Source: Streptococcus lutetiensis
Lineage (GTDB): Bacteria; Bacillota; Bacilli; Lactobacillales; Streptococcaceae
Direction of reading: 5' to 3'
NCBI RefSeq assembly: GCF_900475675.1
Contig: NZ_LS483403.1
Location: 930,001 to 994,000, forward strand
Length of the DNA: 64,000 nt
Of this stretch, positions 1-7,869 are shown in pieces (positions within the stretch are counted from its first letter, which is position 1; every line of letters starts with the position of its first letter). Position numbers and translations under genes: made by a program. The notes beneath the pieces are model-generated. The model saw nothing but the letters and a program-made list of their open reading frames with translations. It searched no databases and was not told where the DNA came from.

Positions 1-19
1 ATAGGAGACTTATTCGTAT

Positions 20-1351
20 ATGCTAAACTTTTTTACAATGCTAGATGATATGGTCTGGGGTGCCCCACTGCTTATTCTGTTGGTGGGGACAGGGATTTAT
101 TTAACTGTTCGGCTTGGCTTACTCCAGGTTTTAAAATTACCTAAAGCCTTTAAATTAATTTTCGCAGACGACAAAGGTCAAGGGGATATTTCTAGTTTTG
201 CCGCTCTTGCTACTGCTCTTGCAGCAACAGTAGGTACTGGTAACATCGTTGGTGTAGCAACAGCTATCAAAGCTGGTGGTCCTGGAGCCCTATTTTGGAT
301 GTGGATTGCTGCTTTCTTTGGAATGGCAACAAAATACTCTGAAGGACTTCTTGCCATCAAATACCGCACACGCGATGATAACGGCGAAGTTTCTGGTGGA
401 CCAATGTACTATATCTTAAATGGTATGGGTAAACGCTGGAAACCACTTGCCATTTTCTTTGCTGTCGCTGGTATCCTTGTTGCTTACTTTGGTATTGGTA
501 CTTTCTCACAAGTTAACTCAATTGCTTCATCACTTGAAAATTCATTTGGCTTAGCGCCACAGATTGTAAGTATTGTTGTTGCTGTAATTGTTGCCATCAT
601 TATCTTCGGTGGAATCAAATCAATTTCAAAAGTTGCCGAGAAAGTTGTTCCTTTCATGGCGATTATCTACATCCTTGCAACTTTAGCTGTCATATTTACA
701 AACTTCGATCAAATTCTTCCAGCATTTGGTCAAATCTTCACTGGTGCTTTTACTGGTACGGCTGCTGTCGGTGGTTTTGCTGGTGCCGTTGTTAAAGAAG
801 CCATCCAAAAAGGTATCGCGCGTGGGGTCTTCTCAAATGAATCTGGTCTAGGTTCAGCTCCGATTGCTGCTGCCGCTGCTAAAACAGAAGAACCTGTTGA
901 ACAAGGTCTTGTCTCAATGACTGGTACTTTTATTGATACGATTATCATTTGTACTTTGACTGGTCTTTCAATCATCGTTACTGAGAAATGGACTGTAGCT
1001 GGTCTAGAAGGTGCCCCTCTGACTCAAGCAGCATTCTCATCTCTCTTTGGAACTCCTGGTGCTCTTGCTTTAACTTTCTGTCTTGTTTTATTTGCCTTTA
1101 CGACAATTCTTGGTTGGTCTTACTACGGTGAACGCTGCTTTGAATTCCTTTTCGGAACAAAACACATCAAACTTTATCGCGTTATTTTTGTCATCATGGT
1201 TGCTCTTGGTGGATTCTTAAAACTTGAGCTTATCTGGATTATTGCTGATATCGTTAATGGTCTTATGGCTCTACCAAACCTTATCGCTCTACTTGCTCTG
1301 TCACCGGTTATTATCCGTGAAACAAAAAATTATTTTTCTCGCATGAAATAA
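20..1351 (+). CDS. AGCS family Na+/alanine (amino acid) symporter
   Basis: This 443-residue integral membrane protein most likely imports alanine, glycine or a similar small amino acid with Na+. It has many hydrophobic helices and the conserved AGCS features near residues 65-85 (ATVGTGNIVGVATAI) and 265-290 (RGVFSNESGLGSAPIAAAAA). Its length is normal for the family. The start is supported by an AGGAG ribosome site about 10 bases upstream. A strong terminator follows directly, so it is probably transcribed alone or as the last gene of a unit that begins outside the window. Substrate choice cannot be read from the sequence. Confidence 0.93.
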   Translation: MLNFFTMLDDMVWGAPLLILLVGTGIYLTVRLGLLQVLKLPKAFKLIFADDKGQGDISSFAALATALAATVGTGNIVGVATAIKAGGPGALFWMWIAAFFGMATKYSEGLLAIKYRTRDDNGEVSGGPMYYILNGMGKRWKPLAIFFAVAGILVAYFGIGTFSQVNSIASSLENSFGLAPQIVSIVVAVIVAIIIFGGIKSISKVAEKVVPFMAIIYILATLAVIFTNFDQILPAFGQIFTGAFTGTAAVGGFAGAVVKEAIQKGIARGVFSNESGLGSAPIAAAAAKTEEPVEQGLVSMTGTFIDTIIICTLTGLSIIVTEKWTVAGLEGAPLTQAAFSSLFGTPGALALTFCLVLFAFTTILGWSYYGERCFEFLFGTKHIKLYRVIFVIMVALGGFLKLELIWIIADIVNGLMALPNLIALLALSPVIIRETKNYFSRMK

Positions 1352-1354
1352 AGC

Positions 1355-1387
1355 AAACACTCCTGAACGATTTCAGGAGTGTTTTTT
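1355..1387 (+). terminator. Rho-independent terminator after the AGCS symporter
   Basis: A 13-bp stem (AAACACTCCTGAA against TTTCAGGAGTGTTT) is followed by a T run. It ends the symporter transcript and lies against the stop codon of the converging HAD stub. Confidence 0.9.
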
Positions 1388-1606
1388 AATGTGATTCTAG
1401 GTATTGTTCAGTCACTTGAAAAACACCTGATTTAGCATTCGATGGTGCTATAAAGTTTGCAGCAGCTTTTACTGCCTCGCTAGCATTTTCCATCACATAA
1501 GAATATTTCGCTAAGCGTAACATAGCGATATCGTTATCGCCGTCTCCAAATGTCATGACTTGTTCAGCTGAAATGCTGTATTTATCCTTGTTGGCAGTGA
1601 TTACTT
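1386..1606 (-). pseudogene. Cof-type HAD phosphatase, 3' remnant
   Basis: On the minus strand about 70 codons remain of a Cof/HAD-IIB phosphatase. The stub keeps motif IV (FGDGDNDIAML) and the family's usual C-terminal pattern of MENA, a short helix and APSN, and ends in LESH and TAA. The reading stops abruptly near 1606, where an IS3-type orfA fragment begins, so the catalytic N-terminus with the DxDGT motif is gone. The intact HAD gene at 13.8-14.6 kb is a separate family member. The break marks one edge of the mobile-element region. Confidence 0.85.
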
Positions 1607-1945
1607 GTCTTTTCGTGCCATAATCACTGCCGCTTGCTTTAGGGTGTCTAATTGCATTTCGACTTCTTTATTGCGTTTTCTGAGTTGAATCAGTTCCCGT
1701 TGTTCATCTGTCATATTATCAACAGACTTGAAGGAACCCGTTAGTTTGGCTTGTCTGACCCACTTATCGAAGGTTGAGGGCGTTAACTCATATTCTTTGA
1801 TAAGCTCACTTCATTTCATTCCAGCATTGTGGGGGTCAACAATTTGTTGTTTAAAGTCATCGGTGAAGTAGCGACGTATTTTTCTAGACATATCTGTTCT
1901 CCTGTTTTCTTTAGTGTAGAACACTTTATAAATTCTGTCTAGTTT
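1606..1945 (-). mobile_element. IS3-family orfA remnant with its outer end
   Basis: The minus strand encodes the first protein of an IS3-type element, from ATG at 1891 (MSRKIRRYFTDDFKQQIV) through a helix-turn-helix (LTPSTFDKWVRQAKL) and a leucine-zipper-like segment (LIQLRKRNKEVEMQLDTLKQ). An in-frame TGA interrupts it after NAGMK, and no orfB follows because the element is cut off at about 1606 against the HAD stub. The outer terminus (about 1905-1945) recurs in the same orientation at about 3600-3645. Confidence 0.8.
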
Positions 1946-1959
1946 AGTGTAACCGATTC

Positions 1960-2748
1960 AATTACTAGAACAGCCCGTCCATCATGCGGATGAAACCAGC
2001 TAACTTACTATTGCACCTTCTTATCTGGTAAGGATGAGAAAGAAGGAATCACTCTTTATCATCACGATAAGCGTCGTAGTGGGCTAGTTGCCCAAGAATT
2101 TCTAAGTGATTACGCTGGTTATGTTCATTGCGATATACATGGGGCTTATCGTCAATTGGAGAATGCCAAGTTAGTTGGTTGTTGGGCTCATGTGAGACGG
2201 AAATTTTTTGAGGCAACACCAAAGCAAGCAGATAAGAGTTCTCTGGCGTTCAAAGGGCTGTGCTATTGTGATAAGATGTTTGCCTTAGAGGAGTCATGGG
2301 CTGATTTATCTTTACAAGATCGCCTGATGAAACGCCAAGATGAGTTAGAACCTTTGATGGCAGAGTTCTTTGACTGGTGTCGCAGGCAGGCTGTTCTTCC
2401 AGGCTCTAAGTTGGGACGTGCCATTGAATATAGCCTTAAGTACGAAGAAACGTTTAGAGCTGTACTTAAAGATGGTAGTCTGGACTTATCCAATAATATG
2501 GCGGAACGTGCGATCAAGTCTTTGGTTATGAGACGTAAAAATTGGCTCTTTTCACAAAGCTTTGAGGGCGCTAAATCAAGTGCTATCATTATGTCTCTAT
2601 TGGCAACAGCTAAACGACATCACTTGGATAGCAAAAATATATAGGTTACCTACTAGAGAATCTTCCGAATGAGGAGATATTCGCCAAAAAGAAAGTTCTA
2701 GAGGCTTATTTGCCATGGGCAGAGAAGGTACAACAAAATTGTAGATAA
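1960..2748 (+). pseudogene. IS66-family transposase, C-terminal remnant
   Basis: This is the C-terminal third of an IS66 transposase. The best-preserved part runs from about 2005 (LTYYCTFLSGKDEKEG) through the GCWAHVRRKF motif to LDLSNNMAERAIKS and RRKNWLFSQS, both typical of the family. A frame change near 1995, another near 2635 and the loss of the N-terminus show it is dead. After the second shift the frame reads YLLENLPNEE to the natural end VQQNCR at 2748. No orfA or orfB accessory genes of IS66 are seen. Confidence 0.85.
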
Positions 2749-2750
2749 CA

Positions 2751-2786
2751 AAATCTTCCAGAGTCAGTGAACTTGGGAAGATTTTA
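2751..2786. terminator. Hairpin after the IS66 remnant
   Basis: AAAATCTTCC pairs with GGAAGATTTT around a 16-base loop, with TAATA after it. It is terminator-like and symmetrical, so it could act on either strand or be part of the IS66 end. Confidence 0.5.
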
Positions 2787-2889
2787 ATATACCTTGTTAT
2801 TGGGCGCTTACTAAATATCTCCTTTAGACACACTCAGAAAATTATTAATCTAAAAAATCCCATTATTCCCGACAAATGACAGAAATATA

Positions 2890-2926
2890 GCAAAAAAAAC
2901 CAACCAATAGGGCTTTTTTGCTATAT
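2890..2926. terminator. Bidirectional hairpin next to the tRNA fragment
   Basis: TATAGCAAAAAA at 2887-2899 pairs with TTTTTTGCTATA at 2914-2925. On the minus strand it lies just after the 3' end of the tRNA-Leu fragment, where a tRNA terminator is normally found. It was probably acquired or retained with the tRNA end. Confidence 0.65.
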
Positions 2927-2928
2927 TA

Positions 2929-2981
2929 TACCGGCGGCCGGGGTCGAACCGGCACGTCCTTGCGGACACTGGATTTTGAGT
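2929..2981 (-). pseudogene. tRNA-Leu(CAA) 3' fragment, possible attachment-site remnant
   Basis: Read on the minus strand this is the 3' part of a tRNA-Leu: anticodon loop with CAA (2976-2978), 3' anticodon stem, a long variable arm (TGTCCGCAAGGACG), a T arm (GCCGG-TTCGACC-CCGGC) and the 3' acceptor strand CGCCGGT with discriminator A at 2929. The match to a tRNA stops just 5' of the anticodon, at 2981. The expected partner strand CTGGA is absent, so the anticodon stem, D arm and 5' acceptor strand are missing and the gene is not functional. A 3' half-tRNA next to mobile elements is the usual scar of integration at a tRNA gene. That reading is inference. Confidence 0.8.
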
Positions 2982-2989
2982 GCGATACC

Positions 2990-3427
2990 GATATTTTTTT
3001 AAGCCAGAGATGCTAATTTAGTAGGCTTACTATCACTTAATTTCTTTAAAAATATGAAAGTTTTCTTCTCTTTAGATACTTTTTAGAAACTCTATAAATA
3101 TAATAAAAAATTTTGGGTATAGAAATTTGAGGTTAGTTAAAGAAAGCATCTAAAGTCTTATAAATTTTATCATATCATAGGGTTTATCATTTTTTGTTTG
3201 TTATAGAAAATCAGACTAAATTAGATTTTATTGACAAAAATTTACCAAATTTTGGTATTTTAAATGTGAGTACAAAATAGAATTTATTAAAAAAGTAATA
3301 GATTCTGCTGTGTATTTACTGTTTATTATAAAATGGCAATATTTCTTTTTGGGCTAGCTCAAAAAGAATAACTAACGAGTTCTAGTCTATCAATGAACTT
3401 GTTGTCTTATAACCCTTACTAAACTTA
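2990..3427. other. AT-rich non-coding stretch
   Basis: No convincing gene is seen here. The stretch holds a short minus-strand reading frame of about 25 codons without a start, the palindrome at 3243-3257, and a hairpin at 3349-3371 (TTCTTTTTG against CAAAAAGAA around GGCTAGCT). It is probably debris between mobile elements. Confidence 0.6.
3231..3261 (+). promoter_or_regulatory. TTGACA box followed by a perfect 15-bp palindrome
   Basis: TTGACA at 3231-3236 is followed by TACCAAATTTTGGTA at 3243-3257, an exact palindrome around a central T. The palindrome lies where a repressor would cover the promoter spacer. The candidate -10 (TATTTT at 3256-3261) is poorly spaced at 19 bp, and no intact gene follows on this strand. 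Confidence 0.3.
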
Positions 3428-3645
3428 ATGACATTAGGTTTGGTCTATCCTACCTATTTATCAAAAGTTAGGGGGGTTAAACTGTATTCTCTAATCGAAT
3501 CTTGCCACCTTTGGGTAGTATTGTATAATGTAGATCAACGATTTTGTTGTTTAAAGTTCCCCTTGAAACAACGAGATTTTCTAGACATCAGATTCTTCTT
3601 ACTTAATATAGAATACTCTATAAATTCTGTCTAGTTTAATGTAAT
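3428..3645 (-). mobile_element. Second, more decayed IS3-type orfA end
   Basis: This block aligns base by base with the orfA start and outer end at 1740-1945 (shared TTTCTAGACAT, TTGTTGTTTAAAGT and ATAAATTCTGTCTAGTTTA blocks), in the same orientation but with many substitutions. It has no usable reading frame. It ends only about 8 bases from the vncS stop codon, so an IS end borders the vex-vnc cluster directly. Confidence 0.75.
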
Positions 3646-3652
3646 ATTCATT

Positions 3653-4975
3653 TTACTCGTTACTAGGAAATTGTATCAAAAAAAGTAAGCATTTCTCCTG
3701 TCTCTCAAAGCGGTAAAGAATCCCTTCGTGCTCCAATAAGCTTTTAACTACAAAGAGGCCTAGACCAGAGCCCTGTGCCCTTTTATTGCTTGTATTCAAG
3801 AAGGATTGGATAAATTTTTCTTGTTCCTCTGGATTACAGCTGTTTTCAATGGAAATCCAGCCCTCCTTCTCAGCGATCCTCACGTAACCACCTTGAGTAG
3901 AATGCTTGATGGCATTGCTGAGAAGATTAGACAGGATAAGTTTGAGAGCAGAGGGGTTGAGGTAAGCCTGCTGGTTCGTCAATTGATTTTGCACCAAAAG
4001 CTTCCGCTCTTTGGCAAGTAGGCTGTAGTTCTGTATTAGCTCTTTTGTTATATCCAGCAAAGAAATCTCTTCTTTTTCGTCCCGTAGCTCCTGAACGGAA
4101 GAAAGGGTTAATATTTGCAAGACATTATGGCTGAGTTCATCAACTATTTCTGAAGCCACAGCTAGGTAGCGGTCTCGGTCTTTATAGCGTCCTATATTCT
4201 CTTGCATATTTTCAATGAGGATTTTCAGGCTGGTGAGGGGTGTTTTTAGTTCATGTGAGGCCCCACGCAAAAACTCCACCTTCATGTGTTCAAGCTGGAG
4301 AACAGCCGTATTTTTCTCGTGCAAATCTGCAATAACCATCAAGAGATGCTGGTAGAGACTATTGATTTGTTCCTTTAAATCACCAATCTCATCTTTAGAA
4401 TCCACACACAGACGAACCTCGGCATCTAAGTCCATCATGCGGCGAGTCACCCGCTTGATTTCTAAAATTGGTGCGACAATGGTGCGAGCATAGATGTAGG
4501 CGATGAGCAGTGAAATCAGAAAAGAAGCCAGCAAAGTATACGGAAGAAACTGAAGACTAATCTGCTCTGCCTCCTTTTGCAAATCCATAGAAGCTAGAAA
4601 CTGGAGAGTCATGCTTTGACCGTCCTGAGTCGTTACCTCTCGCTCCTCGATGACCACAGATGTCGTCTGACGGTCAGGGTCCAAGGGAATATCGTCTGCG
4701 ATCTCTATCCTGTCCTCGGTCACCTCCCCCTTGACTGAAATCAAGATGTCACTGGTCTCAGAGTAAACAGCCAGCACCCGCTCAATCGTCCTCTTATCCT
4801 GTCCATCAAGTGACTGGGCAATCTTAGTTGCCTTTTTGACAATGACTTCCCGCCTGTTACCTTGATAGGTGATGGGAAAGAGAAAATATATGGCCGAGTG
4901 GAGGCAAATGACCAGAATACTAAAAATAGAGAAAGTGTAGATAAAAATCTTTTTAAATAAACTGAGTCGCTTCAT
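3653..4975 (-). CDS. vncS: VncS-like sensor histidine kinase
   Basis: This is a 440-residue membrane sensor kinase of the VncRS two-component system. Two membrane helices at about residues 9-33 and 146-165 bracket an extracellular sensor domain. A HAMP-like linker, the phospho-acceptor box SHELKTPLTSL (His241), the N box LILSNLLSNAIKHS (about 346-358) and the G box GSGLGLFVVK (401-410) follow. The D box is atypical (ISIENSC). It overlaps the vncR stop by four bases, so the pair is translationally coupled. The S. pneumoniae homologue was linked to vancomycin tolerance, a role that has been disputed, so the ligand is best treated as unknown. Confidence 0.9.
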   Translation of the reverse strand: MKRLSLFKKIFIYTFSIFSILVICLHSAIYFLFPITYQGNRREVIVKKATKIAQSLDGQDKRTIERVLAVYSETSDILISVKGEVTEDRIEIADDIPLDPDRQTTSVVIEEREVTTQDGQSMTLQFLASMDLQKEAEQISLQFLPYTLLASFLISLLIAYIYARTIVAPILEIKRVTRRMMDLDAEVRLCVDSKDEIGDLKEQINSLYQHLLMVIADLHEKNTAVLQLEHMKVEFLRGASHELKTPLTSLKILIENMQENIGRYKDRDRYLAVASEIVDELSHNVLQILTLSSVQELRDEKEEISLLDITKELIQNYSLLAKERKLLVQNQLTNQQAYLNPSALKLILSNLLSNAIKHSTQGGYVRIAEKEGWISIENSCNPEEQEKFIQSFLNTSNKRAQGSGLGLFVVKSLLEHEGILYRFERQEKCLLFLIQFPSNE

Positions 4976-5628
4976 TTTCTTTCCAATTTATAGCCAACAT
5001 TTCTAACGGTATGGATACAATCTAGGTGCAACTTTTTGCGCAAACCCTTGATGTAGACATCAATCACTCGTTCAAAAGGAACCTCATCTGTTGCCTTCCA
5101 CACTGCATCAATAATCTGTGTTCGTGTCAAGACACATCCTTCATTTTTGACCAAATAATCTAGAATTTCTAATTCTTTGGCATTAATAGCCACTTCTTCT
5201 CCTGCTAGACTTGCACTGTAACTCTCAAAGTCCACTCGCGTATCCTTGTAAATAAAGACTCGTCCCTTATCATAATAGCGCTTAAAAATCGCATCCACTC
5301 TCACTTTCAAAAGAGATAGAGAAAAGGGTTTCTCCAGATAACCATCCGCTAAGGAAGCAAAAGCACTCATCTTGTATTCTTCGTCCTGAAAAGCTGTCAA
5401 CATCAGAACAGGAACCTGACTGATTTTACGAATCTCAACTAAGACTTCTAAGCCACTGAGCTTAGGCATTTGAATATCCAGTAATACCAGAGCAATTTCA
5501 TAACTAGAAAATTGCTCCAAGGCCTCCTGACCATCTGCTGCCTGAATAGTTTCATAGCCACAGTCTGTCAAATAATCACTAATCCCCTCACGGATCATAT
5601 CTTCATCTTCTACAATTAAAATCTTCAT
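4972..5628 (-). CDS. vncR: VncR-like response regulator (OmpR family)
   Basis: This is a 218-residue response regulator. The receiver domain keeps the acidic pair at the start (VEDED), the phospho-acceptor Asp51 in LLDIQMP and Lys100 in the YLEKP motif. A winged-helix DNA-binding domain follows (RTQIIDAVW, then the VDVYIKGLRKKL recognition helix). It sits between vex3 and vncS, separated from vex3 by a hairpin that could attenuate readthrough. The likely target is the vex operon itself, judged only from linkage. Confidence 0.92.
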   Translation of the reverse strand: MKILIVEDEDMIREGISDYLTDCGYETIQAADGQEALEQFSSYEIALVLLDIQMPKLSGLEVLVEIRKISQVPVLMLTAFQDEEYKMSAFASLADGYLEKPFSLSLLKVRVDAIFKRYYDKGRVFIYKDTRVDFESYSASLAGEEVAINAKELEILDYLVKNEGCVLTRTQIIDAVWKATDEVPFERVIDVYIKGLRKKLHLDCIHTVRNVGYKLERK

Positions 5629-5717
5629 AGAAAAATATTTCTCATTCCTTTAAATTTCTTTTCAATCATCTCCATTCTAAAGACAAGTGCAGTTATGGAG
5701 AGTAGATACATAAAAAT

Positions 5718-5766
5718 GCTACCTATATTATACCCCTTATACCCCGTTTAGGGGAGAATAGGTAGC
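5718..5766 (-). terminator. Two-tier hairpin between vex3 and vncR
   Basis: On the minus strand GCTACCTAT pairs with ATAGGTAGC, enclosing a small CCCC-TAAA-GGGG hairpin, and is followed by ATTTTTATG. Placed directly after the vex3 stop, it can partially terminate vex transcription and set the vex to vncRS expression ratio. Confidence 0.7.
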
Positions 5767-5774
5767 AAGTTTTT

Positions 5775-7154
5775 TTATTCAATATCGAGCAAGAGTTCTT
5801 TTGGTTGTTTTCTGAGGAGATTGATTGAAGCAAGTGTCATCACTAACACAACTAAAACTAAGACAAGAATAAAGATGATGATAAAGTCTGATGTCTGAAT
5901 AGAAATGTCTAAGCTTGATAGAGTTTTACTAAATCCATCTACTTCTGCACCACCACCAAGGTTAGAAACTTGAGCTGCCTTGCTGGCTTGTTTGGTAACT
6001 CCAGAAGTCACATTGGCAAGAACCGTGTTTCCAATAGCACGAGCTGTATAGTTGGATAGGAAATAAGCAGAAACAAGAGCTGGGATTGCAATCAAGATAG
6101 ATTCGGTAATAAATTGACCCAAGATACTTGCTTGCTTGAGACCAATAGAGAGGAGAATTCCCACTTCTTTGCGTCTAGCATTAATCCAGAGACTAAGAAG
6201 AAGGGCTAATAGGAGAACAGAGAAACTCAAGCTACCCCAGAAGAGGAGGTTGGCCATCTTGTACATACCTGAGATAGACTGCTCAAGAGCTGGGTAGTTA
6301 GAGGAGCTCTTAACGAGGGTATAGTTCTTCCAGTTGATACCACTGATACCATTCAACTCCTTCATGACATCATCCAAGTTCTTGTCCGCTGTTACAAAGA
6401 AAGTTGCATCCTCATAAATAGCAGTTTCTTCTGTGTAGCCGTATAGTTTAGCAGCAGTATGGATATCTGTAATAGCTGTATTTTCGTAGAGCTCTTGTGA
6501 GTAGGTAACCGCGGACTGATTGTGACCATCAAAGAGACCTTTGATTGTTACTTCAACCGTTTCTTTAGCACCTTTTTCATTATCAGCATCATAAATATTG
6601 GAGTCAAGTTTGACCTTATCCCCTACTTTCCAACCATGTTTCGCTGCTAAATCCTTATGCATAAGGATTTTGTCCTTGTCATCATTGGTTAAGTGCTCTC
6701 CTTCAACCAATTTATAAGAACCTGAGACGAACTTATCTTCTTTTGATGAATCGTTGACACCTGTCAGCATCAAACTACTTCCAAAACGTTTAGCACGATC
6801 AGCAGTTAGATTTTTCTTAGTCTCTGGCGTTTCAATGAGGTCATATCCAGTCAAATCCCCGATAGCATTGATTCGCTTCACATAAGATTCAATAGCCTTG
6901 TTTTCAGTGATTTTTTTGATGTCTTCACCCTTAATATTTCCTGCACCACGTGGCGTTCCTTGATTAACGCGACGGTTAATTTGCATGGAAAAACTATTGG
7001 TGATATTTTTAAAAGTCTCCTGAGAAGCCTTAGCCGTAGCTCCCTTGATCGACAAACCGACTAGACTCAAGCTCGCCATGAGGAGAATGATAAGGAAGAT
7101 AACAATAGATTTGAAAAACTTCCTTGTGACATAGGCAAATGCGTTGTGTAACAT
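5775..7154 (-). CDS. vex3: Vex3-like ABC transporter permease (FtsX/MacB type)
   Basis: This is a 459-residue permease. One helix near the N-terminus (about 13-35) is followed by a large extracytoplasmic domain and three C-terminal helices (about 300-325, 345-370 and 425-445), the MacB/FtsX arrangement. The C-terminus RKQPKELLLDIE matches the coupling end of such permeases. It pairs with Vex1 and the ATPase Vex2. Such transporters usually move peptides or relay peptide signals to a partner kinase. The length and order vex1-vex2-vex3-vncR-vncS follow the S. pneumoniae locus as I recall it. Confidence 0.9.
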   Translation of the reverse strand: MLHNAFAYVTRKFFKSIVIFLIILLMASLSLVGLSIKGATAKASQETFKNITNSFSMQINRRVNQGTPRGAGNIKGEDIKKITENKAIESYVKRINAIGDLTGYDLIETPETKKNLTADRAKRFGSSLMLTGVNDSSKEDKFVSGSYKLVEGEHLTNDDKDKILMHKDLAAKHGWKVGDKVKLDSNIYDADNEKGAKETVEVTIKGLFDGHNQSAVTYSQELYENTAITDIHTAAKLYGYTEETAIYEDATFFVTADKNLDDVMKELNGISGINWKNYTLVKSSSNYPALEQSISGMYKMANLLFWGSLSFSVLLLALLLSLWINARRKEVGILLSIGLKQASILGQFITESILIAIPALVSAYFLSNYTARAIGNTVLANVTSGVTKQASKAAQVSNLGGGAEVDGFSKTLSSLDISIQTSDFIIIFILVLVLVVLVMTLASINLLRKQPKELLLDIE

Positions 7155-7209
7155 AGGTTCCCTTTCTAGATTTGATTCGATTTTATAGTTCTATCAAAAC
7201 AAGTTCATA

Positions 7210-7857
7210 TTATTTGCTAGTATTGCGAGCTTCAGAAAGCTTTTTATCCTTCAATTCAAGTGTAATATCTGACGCTTGTGCCACTTCTTTACTGTGGGTT
7301 ACGACGATAACACATTTACCTGTTTTTTGGGCAAGTGATTTGAGAAGATCGATAATATCTCCAGCAGTCTTAGGATCCAGATTTCCTGTTGGCTCATCAG
7401 CTAGAATAACTGGAGCTTCTGAAACAAGACTGCGAGCGATGGCTACACGTTGTTGTTGTCCACCTGATAACTGGAGAACATTCCGATTGATCTGGCTTTC
7501 ATCCAAACCAAGCTCAAGAAGTATATCCTTGCTTGTCTTTTTGTTGACCAAGCGGATATTTTCCAGCGGAGAAAGATAATCTATCAAGTTATAATTTTGA
7601 AAGACTAGGGAAATATGATGCATACGATGGTAAGAATATCCCTTGTTACGAATATCCTCTCCTTGGAAAAGGATAGTTCCTTCGACAGGGCTATCTAAGC
7701 CAGCAAGAAGGGACAATAGAGTGGATTTCCCTGCTCCAGACTCCCCAATGATGCTATAAAATTTTCCGGGTTCAAAATTATACTTGATCTGATATAAAAC
7801 TGCTTCAGCAGTATTCTTATAACGGTAGGTAACATCTTGTAATTCTAATAAAGTCAT
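7210..7857 (-). CDS. vex2: Vex2-like ABC transporter ATP-binding protein
   Basis: This is a 215-residue MacB-type ATPase that powers the Vex1/Vex3 permease pair. It shows Walker A GESGAGKS (38-45), the Q loop (VFQNYNLI), the signature [14 protein letters not shown] (from 130), Walker B VILADEP (about 150-156) and the H-loop VTHS. It lies 12 bases after vex1 and 55 bases before vex3 on the same strand, consistent with one transcript. Confidence 0.93.
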   Translation of the reverse strand: MTLLELQDVTYRYKNTAEAVLYQIKYNFEPGKFYSIIGESGAGKSTLLSLLAGLDSPVEGTILFQGEDIRNKGYSYHRMHHISLVFQNYNLIDYLSPLENIRLVNKKTSKDILLELGLDESQINRNVLQLSGGQQQRVAIARSLVSEAPVILADEPTGNLDPKTAGDIIDLLKSLAQKTGKCVIVVTHSKEVAQASDITLELKDKKLSEARNTSK

Positions 7858-7869
7858 GATTTCTCCTTC

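Noticed and set aside
3428..3634. 68-codon plus-strand frame
   Set aside because: It lies opposite a decayed IS3-type orfA end, to which its sequence aligns on the minus strand.
7172..7579. 135-codon plus-strand frame opposite vex2
   Set aside because: It is antisense to the ABC signature and Walker regions of vex2 and has no ribosome site.
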